Shown here piece after piece: positions 1-7,974 of a DNA stretch of 64,000 nucleotides. A model generated the notes under the pieces. That model had not been told where the DNA came from and ran no database searches. It saw only the letters and a list, made by a program, of their open reading frames with translations. This DNA is from an uncultured Bacteroides sp. (GTDB lineage Bacteria; Bacteroidota; Bacteroidia; Bacteroidales; Bacteroidaceae). The position numbers and the translations under genes are program-made. How positions within the stretch are numbered: the first letter of the stretch is position 1; every line of letters starts with the position of its first letter. The DNA lies in contig USLU01000001.1 of the NCBI GenBank assembly GCA_900555635.1, forward strand, positions 1 to 64,000. The letters run 5' to 3'.

Positions 1-332
1 AATTCAAAGGTGATATTACAACGGTTGATATTATATGATATCTCTGGTTGCAGAAAATGACGTTCAACATTTAACCGCATAAAGACAGAACCAAAATAAC
101 CTATCTTATAATTATTCTGTACTTCGTTGATGACAACACCATTTACACTGAAGTTGGAAACAAGGAACAGAGAAGAAGTAAATCCACCTTTGACACCAAA
201 GTTAACAGAGTGTTCCTTTTGGGTTTTAGGATGATCGTCATCGTAAGTACCTGGCACTGAAGGATGCTGACCCCACATTGTTGTAGAGAATGTCAGCAAC
301 CACATACTTATAATAATTAATCTACTTCCCAT
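1..332 (-). CDS. Outer-membrane beta-barrel protein, N-terminal part (runs off the window start)
   Basis: The minus-strand frame opens with ATG at 330-332 and stays open to the window edge, giving 110 residues. It starts with a signal peptide (MGSRLIIISMWLLTF, likely cut after the Gly-Gln region). An aspartate-rich linker and alternating hydrophobic/polar stretches follow (VNFGVKGGFTSSLFL, IGYFGSVFMRLNVERHFLQPE). This is the usual start of PorT-like or OmpW-like small barrels of Bacteroidota (outer membrane beta-barrel domain). The start lies 14 bases after the flavin reductase stop, so it is probably the last gene seen of the pyrB operon. No ligand or partner can be read from the fragment. 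Barrel fold is likely; function unknown. Confidence 0.7.
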   Translation of the reverse strand, partial: MGSRLIIISMWLLTFSTTMWGQHPSVPGTYDDDHPKTQKEHSVNFGVKGGFTSSLFLVSNFSVNGVVINEVQNNYKIGYFGSVFMRLNVERHFLQPEISYNINRCNITFE

Positions 333-346
333 TTTTTACTACCTGA

Positions 347-913
347 TCACTTCTTTTTTTCCACCGACCAGCCGAACTTGCCGATTTTCTCACCTAATTC
401 ATAATATCCACCATGCACATACACCAAAGGATTGGTTTCTGCCAACTCTAGTTTTCCGTTTTCCGGATTTAAGTTGCTTGTGTCGGCACGAACATTCACT
501 ACGTCGGCTATGAACATGTCATGCGAACCGAGTGATATAATCTCCTTCACCCGGCACTCAATGCAGAGTGGGGATTCCTCAATGAGAGGTGCATTGACAA
601 CGGTACATTTGCCCGGAGTGAGGTTCATTTCTTCAAATTTATTGTAGTTCTTACCGGAGCGGACGCCGCACCAGTCGGTAGCACGAGCCATATCTTTGGT
701 AGTAAGATTGATGACGAACTCCATATTTTTTTTGATTATACCGTAGGAGTGGCGTTCAGGACGTACGGAAATATAGCACATGGGCGGGTTCGTACAAATC
801 GTTCCCGTCCATGCTACAGTCAGTATGTTAAATTCCTCCAGAGTACTTCCGCAACTTACCAAGACGGCAGGTAACGGATAGATCATTGTTCCGGGTTTCC
901 AATCTTCTTTCAC
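347..913 (-). CDS. Flavin reductase family protein (FMN-binding split barrel)
   Basis: The product is 188 residues. The N-terminus (KPGTMIYPLPAVLVSCG) and the segments NILTVAWTGTICTNPPMCYISVRP and FVINLTT are typical of the flavin-reductase-like split barrel, which binds FMN and uses NAD(P)H. Flavoredoxin-like relatives are of this size. The start is GTG at 911-913 preceded by an A/G-rich stretch; no upstream ATG is in frame, and the first internal ATG (residue 10) would cut into the conserved beginning. The gene lies 21 bases after pyrI and 14 before the barrel gene, so it is read as third in a pyrB-pyrI operon. Why a flavin reductase sits with aspartate transcarbamoylase is not evident; supplying reduced flavin to dihydroorotate oxidation would be a guess. 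Confidence 0.8.
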   Translation of the reverse strand: MKEDWKPGTMIYPLPAVLVSCGSTLEEFNILTVAWTGTICTNPPMCYISVRPERHSYGIIKKNMEFVINLTTKDMARATDWCGVRSGKNYNKFEEMNLTPGKCTVVNAPLIEESPLCIECRVKEIISLGSHDMFIADVVNVRADTSNLNPENGKLELAETNPLVYVHGGYYELGEKIGKFGWSVEKKK

Positions 914-934
914 TTCTTTTTTACAAACTATTAA

Positions 935-1396
935 CTAAATAATTTCAATATCCTCTCTGGTTTGTTCCTTTTCGCAATAGTGGCACCGGATAACACACCT
1001 ATCCTTGTCGACTACGTGGAACAAGGTTGGCATTGGTTCATTGTTTGTAATACACTTGGGGTTGGCACATTTCACGATACCACGTAATTCCTCCGGCAGA
1101 CTGACTTCACGTTTCTCCACTACTTCGTAATCACGGATAATATTCAGTTTCACATTAGGAGCTACTACAGCAATACGATTGATTTCTTCATCGCAGAAAA
1201 ACTTATCGGCAATTTTGATAATGCCTTTCGTACCCAGTTTTTTGCTCTTGAGATTGAAGCCGATAGTAATATTATTCTGCATATGTTCCAGTCCTAGCAG
1301 CGAGACTACCGTAAATAAATTCTCAGAGGGGATATGGTCGATAACAGTACCGTTTTCGAGTGCGGCAACCTGTAATTCTTGCTTTTTATCGTTCAT
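935..1396 (-). CDS. pyrI: Aspartate carbamoyltransferase regulatory chain
   Basis: The product is 153 residues, the same length as the Escherichia coli PyrI chain. It binds nucleotide effectors and ties catalytic trimers into the allosteric dodecamer of the second pyrimidine step. The zinc site is intact: Cys110 and Cys115 (CX4C) and Cys138 and Cys141 (CXXC), almost the E. coli positions. The N-terminal allosteric domain carries VAALENGTVIDHIP, the expected effector-binding start. It follows pyrB by 26 bases in the classic pyrBI order, so the two are surely cotranscribed. No attenuator-like leader was recognised upstream of pyrB. Confidence 0.97.
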   Translation of the reverse strand: MNDKKQELQVAALENGTVIDHIPSENLFTVVSLLGLEHMQNNITIGFNLKSKKLGTKGIIKIADKFFCDEEINRIAVVAPNVKLNIIRDYEVVEKREVSLPEELRGIVKCANPKCITNNEPMPTLFHVVDKDRCVIRCHYCEKEQTREDIEII

Positions 1397-1422
1397 TTTT
1401 GATTTTTTTTAATCACTAATCG

Positions 1423-2358
1423 TTAATCACTGATTTTCACTTCGTCCAGTGTAATGCCTAGAACATCGCAGAGTATAGCTTCACGGGCATACAAGCCATT
1501 TTGAGCTTGCTGGAAATAATAAGCTTTGGGGCTTTCGTCTACATCGTAAGCTATTTCGTTTACGCGGGGCAGCGGATGCAGAATGCGTAGATTGGGACGA
1601 GTATGTTCCAGCATTTTATGGCGCAAGATGTACACGTTCTTCACTCGTTCGTACTCCATGAGATCAGTGAAGCGTTCGCGCTGTACACGGGTCATGTAGA
1701 GGATGTCGGCATCAACAATCACTTCTTCGGTGAAGTCGGTGTGTTCCACATACTTGATGTTATGCTCGCGGCAATAAATTTTGTATTCTTCCGGCATTTT
1801 CAGTTCGTCCGGAGCAATGAAATGGAAGGTGGGGTTGAAGTGACGCATAGCCATCAGCAGAGAGTGTACGGTACGTCCGTATTTCAAGTCACCGACCAGG
1901 AAGATATTCAGGTTCTCCAAGGTACCTTGGGTTTTGTAAATGGAGTAGAGGTCGAGCATCGTTTGCGACGGATGCTGGTTGGCTCCGTCTCCGGCATTGA
2001 CGATAGGTATGTTGGTTACTTCGCTGGCATAGCGTGCAGCCCCTTCGAGATGGTGGCGCATCACGATGATATCGGCGTAATTGCTCACCATTTTGATGGT
2101 GTCTTTCAGGGTTTCACCTTTCGACGAGCTGGTAGCTTTCGGGTCGCTGAAACCTATGACACGGGCACCTAAACGATTGGCTGCCGTTTCAAAACTAAGC
2201 CGGGTACGGGTAGATGGCTCGAAAAATAGGGTGGCAACTACTCTCCCGTCCAGTAAATGCCGGTTAGGATGTGCTTCAAACTCTTTGGCCATTTCGAGCA
2301 TATAAAGGATTTTTTCCTTTGAGTGTTCGGCAATGGTGACTAAACTTCTGTTTTCCAT
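1423..2358 (-). CDS. pyrB: Aspartate carbamoyltransferase catalytic subunit
   Basis: The product is 311 residues, a normal catalytic chain. It condenses carbamoyl phosphate with aspartate to N-carbamoyl-aspartate in the cytoplasm. Visible motifs are the carbamoyl-phosphate loop S49TRTR with FFEP before it, and HPSQ at 129-132, plus HPLPRVNEI near residue 260. It is first of the minus-strand operon pyrB-pyrI-flavin reductase-barrel protein. Upstream, a near-consensus minus-strand -7 box (TAACTTTA, one mismatch) lies about 40 bases before the ATG, and a 22-bp periodic palindromic array begins about 100 bases before it. Pyrimidine control through that array is possible but only inferred. Confidence 0.97.
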   Translation of the reverse strand: MENRSLVTIAEHSKEKILYMLEMAKEFEAHPNRHLLDGRVVATLFFEPSTRTRLSFETAANRLGARVIGFSDPKATSSSKGETLKDTIKMVSNYADIIVMRHHLEGAARYASEVTNIPIVNAGDGANQHPSQTMLDLYSIYKTQGTLENLNIFLVGDLKYGRTVHSLLMAMRHFNPTFHFIAPDELKMPEEYKIYCREHNIKYVEHTDFTEEVIVDADILYMTRVQRERFTDLMEYERVKNVYILRHKMLEHTRPNLRILHPLPRVNEIAYDVDESPKAYYFQQAQNGLYAREAILCDVLGITLDEVKISD

Positions 2359-2455
2359 ATCGTTGAATTCTTTTTTATACTTTTCGAGAGTGTAAAGTTA
2401 CGGAAAATTCATGGGTTCAGGAAATCTATGAGACTTTTTTTATCGGAAATTTATT

Positions 2456-2618
2456 GTTTTCCCGAACCACGCACTTCGTCAAAGCAAACTACACAGCTAG
2501 CCGTTCCCAATGACGCAGCTTGTGTAACTTGAGCTGCGTGGTTTGCCTCGGTGAGCTGCGTCATTTGCTTCGGTGAAGTGTGTCATTCGGGACGACACGA
2601 TGCGTCGTTTTTGTCTGT
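2456..2618. repeat. 22-bp periodic array, head-to-head (array 1)
   Basis: Units of exactly 22 bp can be laid out in two opposed arms. Rightward units start at 2531, 2553, 2575 and, weaker, 2597; the first two share AGCTGCGT and TTTGC..CGGT. Leftward units (minus strand) start at 2521, 2499 and 2477 with AGCTGCGTCATT, AGCTGTGTAGTT and AAGTGCGTGGTTCGGG. The third unit of each arm resembles its partner (AAGTGYGT..TTCGGGA) more than its neighbours, so the whole block is a large imperfect palindrome centred near 2525. It occupies the divergent region between pyrB and the PBP1A operon. It has no spacers and is not a CRISPR array. The rest of the 607-base gap holds only an AT-rich stretch and the promoter at 2929. 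Confidence 0.75.
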
Positions 2619-2928
2619 CGGAATGAAAAAATAATAGCAGCAACATCAGCAGTCTTTCTTTTTTTCTTTTGTTGCTGTTGTTATTATATAATATATATAC
2701 TGTAAATAATGAGACTTTCTTTGATTTTCAGCAACTTGCAAATGTTAAAATCGCGTTAAATGCTATAGGATTTTGCCAAATCCTATGCAAAAAACGACAA
2801 AAAACGGCAAAAAACATAGAGGATTTCGCAAAATTTCCCACTAAAATACGAGCTGATTTTAGCGACAAAACATTTGTTAACATTCGAAAAAGATAAAGAA
2901 AAACAGGGGGACATCCAATATATTTGCG

Positions 2929-2936
2929 TACCTTTG
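2929..2936 (+). promoter_or_regulatory. Bacteroides -7 promoter element for the PBP1A operon
   Basis: TACCTTTG matches the TAnnTTTG consensus exactly, 36 bases before the ATG at 2973. No clear TTTG box is seen 19-21 bases upstream. Confidence 0.6.
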
Positions 2937-2972
2937 TACTGTTATTAAAAATTGATTTTTTAAGAATTGAGC

Positions 2973-5297
2973 ATGATAAAGAAAATCGTAAAAATCCTCT
3001 GGATTTTCATCACACTCATTGCGCTGGTGTGTGTCATTATATTCTTCTCTATTTCAAAAGGTTGGGTTGGCTATATGCCGCCGGTGGAAGATCTGGAAAA
3101 CCCTAACTATAAGTTTGCTACGGAAGTGCTTTCTGAAGACGGAAAGGTACTGGGAACCTATTCTTATAGCAAGGAGAATCGTGTATACATAGGATATGAG
3201 GATCTCTCTCCCAATATTATCAATGCGTTGATTGCTACAGAAGATGTACGTTTTACCGAACATTCGGGCATTGATGCCAAGGCTTTGTTTCGTGCTATTG
3301 TGAAACGCGGCGTTTTGATGCAGAAAAATGCAGGTGGAGGTAGTACTATTACTCAGCAGCTCTCCAAGCAGCTTTATTCGCCCAGTGCCGATAATATAAT
3401 AGAACGTCTTTTCCAGAAGCCTATCGAGTGGGTAATTGCTGTGAAGTTGGAGCGTTATTATACGAAAGAAGAGATACTTACTATGTACCTTAATAAATTC
3501 GACTTCCTGAACAATGCAGTAGGTATAAAGACTGCTGCTTTCACTTATTTCGGTAGTGAACCGAAGGATTTGAAAATAGAGGAAGCCGCTACCTTGATCG
3601 GTATGTGTAAGAATCCGTCACTCTATAATCCGGTTCGCTTTAACGAACGTTCGCGCGGGCGCCGCAATGTGGTACTCGACCAGATGCGTAAAGCAGGCTA
3701 TATTACTGCTGAAGAGTGCGATTCATTGCAGGCATTGCCGCTGAAACTGGTCTATAACCGTGTAGATCATAAAGAAGGTATAGCTACTTATTTCCGTGAA
3801 TATCTGCGTGGCGTATTAACTGCCAAAGAACCCAATAAATCTGATTATCGTGGTTGGCAGATGCAGAAATATTACGAAGACTCTCTCGATTGGGTAAATA
3901 ATCCGTTGTATGGTTGGTGTGAAAAGAATACCAAGAAAGACGGTAGTAAATACAACCTTTATACAGATGGTTTGAAGATTTACACTACGATTGACTCTCG
4001 TATGCAAAAGTATGCCGAAGATGCCGTAACCGAGCACCTGAAAGAACTTCAAGGCTATTTCTTCAAAGAGAAGAAAGGGGCTAAGAAAGCACCATATACT
4101 TTCAGGTTGACCCAGGAACAAGTAGATGAAATCCTAGGACGTGCCGTGAAGCAATCCGACCGTTACCGCACCATGAAAAATGCCGGTGCTTCGGATGCTC
4201 AAATAAAGAAAGCGTTCGATACTCCGGAGCAAATGTCAGTGTTTAGCTGGGAAGGAGAAAAAGATACCATTATGACTCCAATGGATTCTATCCGTTATTA
4301 TAAATTCTTCCTCCGTGCCGGATTTATGTCTATGGACCCGCGCAGCGGACATGTAAAAGCTTATGTAGGGGGACCGAACTATCACTATTTCCAATATGAC
4401 ATGGCAATGGTAGGACGTCGCCAGGTAGGTTCTACTATCAAACCTTATCTTTATACATTGGCAATGGAGAATGGTTTTTCTCCTTGCGATGAAGTCCGCC
4501 ATGTAGAATATACTTTGATTGATGAGAACGGAAAACCTTGGACTCCACGTAATGCCAATAAAAAACGATATGGCGAAATGGTAACCGTGAAGTGGGGGTT
4601 GGCAAATTCGGACAACTGGGTTACCGCCTACTTGATGAGCAAGCTGAATCCGTATAACCTGAAACGTCTGATAAATACTTTTGGTGTACGTAATCGTGAG
4701 ATAGTGCCTTCTGTTTCACTCAGTTTGGGCCCTTGCGAAATTTCAGTAGGAGAAATGGTAAGTGCTTATACTGCTTTCCCGAACAAGGGTATTAGAGTAG
4801 CACCTTTGTTTGTGACTCGTATTGAAGATAGCGATGGTAATGTACTGGCAACTTTCTCACCTGAGATGCAAGAGGTTATCAGTGCTTCCAGTGCTTATAA
4901 AATGCTGGTAATGCTGCGTGCTGTAGTTAATGAAGGTACCGGAGACCGCGTTCGTCGTCTGGGTGTGAAAGCAGATATGGGAGGTAAAACTGGTACTACC
5001 AATTTTAATGCAGATGGTTGGTTCATGGGATTTACTCCATCCCTTGTTTCAGGATGCTGGGTAGGTGGTGAAGACCGCGACATTCACTTTGACACAATGT
5101 TGCATGGTCAGGGGGCTTCTATGGCATTGCCTATCTGGGCTAAATATATGGTGAAGGTTCTCGGTGACAAATCATTGGGTTATGACGAAAACGAAAGATT
5201 CCAATTGCCCGAAGGATTTGACCCCTGTAAAGATACTCTGGAAGAAAATACAAGTGTCGAGGAGCCGATAGGCGGACTTGATGAACTGTTTAACTAA
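2973..5297 (+). CDS. Class A penicillin-binding protein 1A (glycosyltransferase/transpeptidase)
   Basis: The product is 774 residues from ATG 2973; a TTG two codons earlier is a less likely start. It polymerises lipid II and crosslinks peptidoglycan in the periplasm, anchored by one membrane segment at about residues 4-26. The GT51 domain shows the catalytic E90 in EDVRFTEHSGID and the GGSTITQQLSKQL box at 122-134. The transpeptidase domain shows S487-TIK490, an SDN triad near 545 and KTGT at 672-675. All catalytic residues are present. Its stop overlaps the folK start (TAATG), indicating translational coupling, and KdsB plus an M16 protein follow. The promoter is probably the TACCTTTG box at 2929. 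Confidence 0.95.
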   Translation: MIKKIVKILWIFITLIALVCVIIFFSISKGWVGYMPPVEDLENPNYKFATEVLSEDGKVLGTYSYSKENRVYIGYEDLSPNIINALIATEDVRFTEHSGIDAKALFRAIVKRGVLMQKNAGGGSTITQQLSKQLYSPSADNIIERLFQKPIEWVIAVKLERYYTKEEILTMYLNKFDFLNNAVGIKTAAFTYFGSEPKDLKIEEAATLIGMCKNPSLYNPVRFNERSRGRRNVVLDQMRKAGYITAEECDSLQALPLKLVYNRVDHKEGIATYFREYLRGVLTAKEPNKSDYRGWQMQKYYEDSLDWVNNPLYGWCEKNTKKDGSKYNLYTDGLKIYTTIDSRMQKYAEDAVTEHLKELQGYFFKEKKGAKKAPYTFRLTQEQVDEILGRAVKQSDRYRTMKNAGASDAQIKKAFDTPEQMSVFSWEGEKDTIMTPMDSIRYYKFFLRAGFMSMDPRSGHVKAYVGGPNYHYFQYDMAMVGRRQVGSTIKPYLYTLAMENGFSPCDEVRHVEYTLIDENGKPWTPRNANKKRYGEMVTVKWGLANSDNWVTAYLMSKLNPYNLKRLINTFGVRNREIVPSVSLSLGPCEISVGEMVSAYTAFPNKGIRVAPLFVTRIEDSDGNVLATFSPEMQEVISASSAYKMLVMLRAVVNEGTGDRVRRLGVKADMGGKTGTTNFNADGWFMGFTPSLVSGCWVGGEDRDIHFDTMLHGQGASMALPIWAKYMVKVLGDKSLGYDENERFQLPEGFDPCKDTLEENTSVEEPIGGLDELFN

Positions 5298-5695
5298 TGT
5301 TTTATACAATCAGCATCGGCAGCAACGAACAGCGGAAAGATAATTTGGCATTGGCTCGTAAAAGATTATCTGAACTTTTCCCCGGAATCCTTTTCTCAAA
5401 AGAAGAGGAAACAAAGCCATTGTTTTTTCGCCGTCCGAACTTGTTTTCCAATCAAGTGGCGCAATTTACCTCATCATGCAACACAGAAGAGGTTATTGCG
5501 CAATTAAAGTCCATAGAGCGCGAAGCAGGAAGAACTCCGGACGAAAAAAAACAAGAAATTGTTCGTCTGGATATCGACTTGTTATCCTGTGACACTCAAG
5601 TTTATAAGTCCGAAGACTTGAAACGCGATTATATACTTCGGGGATTGGAAGAACTGAGGCTCATTCAATCGTCGTTTGTAAAAAGTAAAGAGTAA
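5297..5695 (+). CDS. folK: 2-amino-4-hydroxy-6-hydroxymethyldihydropteridine pyrophosphokinase-like protein
   Basis: The product is 132 residues, shorter than the usual roughly 160. The enzyme transfers pyrophosphate from ATP to the pterin in folate synthesis. The N-terminal SIGSNEQRKDNLALA matches the HPPK start, IEREAGRTPDEKK the GR loop, and RLDIDLL the metal-binding DXD motif (normally PIDIDLL). The two aspartates that bind magnesium are kept. The middle is compressed, and the C-terminus lacks the usual histidine-rich end, so substrate handling might differ. It overlaps the PBP1A stop by one base. I judge it a true but short FolK homologue; a second, full-length FolK elsewhere cannot be excluded. 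Confidence 0.75.
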   Translation: MFYTISIGSNEQRKDNLALARKRLSELFPGILFSKEEETKPLFFRRPNLFSNQVAQFTSSCNTEEVIAQLKSIEREAGRTPDEKKQEIVRLDIDLLSCDTQVYKSEDLKRDYILRGLEELRLIQSSFVKSKE

Positions 5696-5728
5696 TTCAT
5701 AATTAGTAATTTGTAATTCATAGTAATA

Positions 5729-6484
5729 ATGAAGTTTTTAGGAATTATCCCCGCCCGTTATGCATCGACGCGTTTTCCTGCTAAACCATTGGCAATGCTA
5801 GGTGGAAAAACAGTAATACAGCGGGTGTACGAACAAGTAGCAGGCATCCTTGATGATGCTTACGTGGCTACTGATGACGAACGTATTGAAGCAGCTGTGA
5901 AAGCATTCGGCGGGAAAGTGGTAATGACTTCCGTTCATCACAAAAGCGGTACGGATCGTTGCTATGAGGCTTGTACCAAGATAGGCGGACAATTTGACGT
6001 GGTTGTAAACATTCAGGGAGATGAACCATTTATCCAACCTTCGCAGTTGCAAGCTATCAAAGCGTGTTTTGATGACGCTACCACTGAGATTGCTACATTG
6101 GTAAAACCTTTTACTTCAGACAACGGTTTTGCAGCCTTGGAAAACGTGAACTCTCCGAAAGTCGTTTTGAATAAGAATATGAATGCCCTGTACTTCAGCC
6201 GCTCCATCATTCCTTACCAACGTAATGCCGAAAAAACAGATTGGTTGAAAAATCATACTTATTATAAGCATATCGGATTGTATGCCTATCGTGTAGAAGT
6301 ATTGAAGGAGATCACATCTTTACCTCAATCATCCTTGGAATTGGCAGAGTCACTGGAGCAATTACGCTGGTTAGAGAATGGTTACACAATTAAAGCCGGA
6401 ATAACAGAAGTTGAAACTATTGGCATCGATACTCCGCAAGACTTAGAACAAGCGGAGATATTTCTTAAAACTTGTGAGTTATAA
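5729..6484 (+). CDS. kdsB: 3-deoxy-manno-octulosonate cytidylyltransferase
   Basis: The product is 251 residues, standard length. It activates Kdo as CMP-Kdo for lipid A inner core. The nucleotide-binding start FLGIIPARYASTRFPAKPLA, VVNIQGDEPFI with its metal aspartate, SRSIIP, and HIGLYAYR followed by LELAESLEQLRWLE are all family hallmarks. It follows folK after 33 bases of AT-rich linker and precedes the M16 gene by only three bases, so all four genes PBP1A-folK-kdsB-M16 look like one operon serving envelope growth. Confidence 0.96.
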   Translation: MKFLGIIPARYASTRFPAKPLAMLGGKTVIQRVYEQVAGILDDAYVATDDERIEAAVKAFGGKVVMTSVHHKSGTDRCYEACTKIGGQFDVVVNIQGDEPFIQPSQLQAIKACFDDATTEIATLVKPFTSDNGFAALENVNSPKVVLNKNMNALYFSRSIIPYQRNAEKTDWLKNHTYYKHIGLYAYRVEVLKEITSLPQSSLELAESLEQLRWLENGYTIKAGITEVETIGIDTPQDLEQAEIFLKTCEL

Positions 6485-6487
6485 ATT

Positions 6488-7789
6488 ATGAGTCATTTGT
6501 CTGTGAACAGAACTATACAGCCTGAAATCTTAGAGCCGGAACAACTGGCTATTCAAATACCGGAACGCCGGATATTGCCCAATGGTGTATCTTTGAATGT
6601 AATTAATGCCGGCGAGAACGAAGTTATACGTATTGATCTTTTGATGAAAGGAGGGAGGTGGCAACAATCGCAACCTCTACAGGCATTGTTCGCAAACCGG
6701 ATGTTGCGTGAAGGGACCGAGCGTTATTCTGCTGCCGAAATAGCCGAAAAACTGGATTATTATGGGGCTTGGTTAGAACTGTCCAGTGCATCCGAATATG
6801 ATTTTATCACTCTTTATTCTTTAAATAAATACTTGCCTCAGACACTGGATGTGCTGGAATCCATTGTAAAGGAACCTTTGTTTCCTGAGAAGGAATTAGG
6901 TATAATCGTTAATAATAATATCCAGCAATTTCTTATAAATACCTCCAAAGTCGATTTCTTGGCACATCGTGGACTGGTAAAAGCTATTTATGGTGAACAG
7001 CATCCTAGTGGGCGTTTGGTGCAAGAGGAAGACTATCACCGTATTAATCCCACCTTATTGCGTGAATTTTATACTCATAATTACCATTCTAACAATTGCA
7101 GTATTTATTTATCGGGTAAAGTGGATGACGATTCTATTCGCAGAATAGAATCCATTTTCGGTACAGAACCTTGGGGAACGGATTTTCGTAGCCCTGAAAA
7201 CAAGACTTTTATAGCTGTAACTTCTGCTGAAAAACGGATTTTTATAGAGCATTCCGATGCCTTGCAAAGTGCGGTACGTATGGGAATGCTCTCACTTGAC
7301 CGCAAGCATCCCGATTATTTAAATGCACGCGTACTAGTCACTTTGTTTGGAGGGTATTTTGGAAGTCGCCTTATGTCCAATATTCGTGAGGAGAAAGGAT
7401 ATACCTATGGAATCTCTGCCGGTATTATGCCCTATCCGGGGCAAGGAGTATTGGCTATAAATGCCGAAACTGCAAATGAATTTGTAGAACCATTAATCAG
7501 CGAGGTCTATAACGAAATAGATCGTCTCCAGAATGAGTTGGTTTCCGATGAAGAGTTTTCTACAGTGAAGAATTATATGTTGGGAGATATGTGCCGTAGT
7601 TATGAGTCACCTTTTTCACTGGCAGATGCATGGATCTTTGTTCAGACTTCGGGTCTGCAAGATTCGTATTTCGCCGATGCCCTGAATGCTGTAAAAGCAG
7701 TTACCCCACAAGAAATTCGTGAACTTGCCCAGCGATATTTATGCAAAGAGAATTTAAAAGAAGTCGTATCCGGCAAAAAAATGTCATAA
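6488..7789 (+). CDS. M16 family peptidase-like protein without the zinc motif
   Basis: The product is 433 residues, one pitrilysin-type subunit with two M16 halves. In active members a conserved HXXEH near residue 60-70 binds zinc. Here the matching segment reads QALFANRMLREGT, so both histidines and the glutamate are gone. The C-terminal half keeps the substrate-binding R/Y motif of the partner subunit (GSRLMSNIREEKGYTYGIS). No signal peptide is visible, so it is probably cytoplasmic. Such chains normally pair with an active M16 subunit; no partner lies in this window. It follows kdsB by three bases. It could be a scaffold or a degenerate enzyme. Confidence 0.85.
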   Translation: MSHLSVNRTIQPEILEPEQLAIQIPERRILPNGVSLNVINAGENEVIRIDLLMKGGRWQQSQPLQALFANRMLREGTERYSAAEIAEKLDYYGAWLELSSASEYDFITLYSLNKYLPQTLDVLESIVKEPLFPEKELGIIVNNNIQQFLINTSKVDFLAHRGLVKAIYGEQHPSGRLVQEEDYHRINPTLLREFYTHNYHSNNCSIYLSGKVDDDSIRRIESIFGTEPWGTDFRSPENKTFIAVTSAEKRIFIEHSDALQSAVRMGMLSLDRKHPDYLNARVLVTLFGGYFGSRLMSNIREEKGYTYGISAGIMPYPGQGVLAINAETANEFVEPLISEVYNEIDRLQNELVSDEEFSTVKNYMLGDMCRSYESPFSLADAWIFVQTSGLQDSYFADALNAVKAVTPQEIRELAQRYLCKENLKEVVSGKKMS

Positions 7790-7827
7790 AAAGCGTATAG
7801 TACTACATTGTATTAGCAGATAAATTG

Positions 7828-7835
7828 TATCTTTG
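7828..7835 (+). promoter_or_regulatory. -7 promoter element before the MORN gene
   Basis: TATCTTTG fits TAnnTTTG. A TTG lies 17 bases upstream (7808-7810), slightly closer than usual. The implied leader of the MORN mRNA is about 135 bases. Confidence 0.45.
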
Positions 7836-7974
7836 TGCATAAGACTTTAGGCAGGTGTAACATTTTGTACCCTTTTTACGTCTTTTAATCACAGATTGTT
7901 CTTTTGTGAACCTTATGAAAACGGTGCATTCATCAGCATCGCTTTATTTTTTAATTTTAAATTTTAAATAGTCA

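Noticed and set aside
1603..2172. Long plus-strand frame opposite pyrB
   Set aside because: It lies wholly within a clear pyrB gene and shows no domain or start signal.
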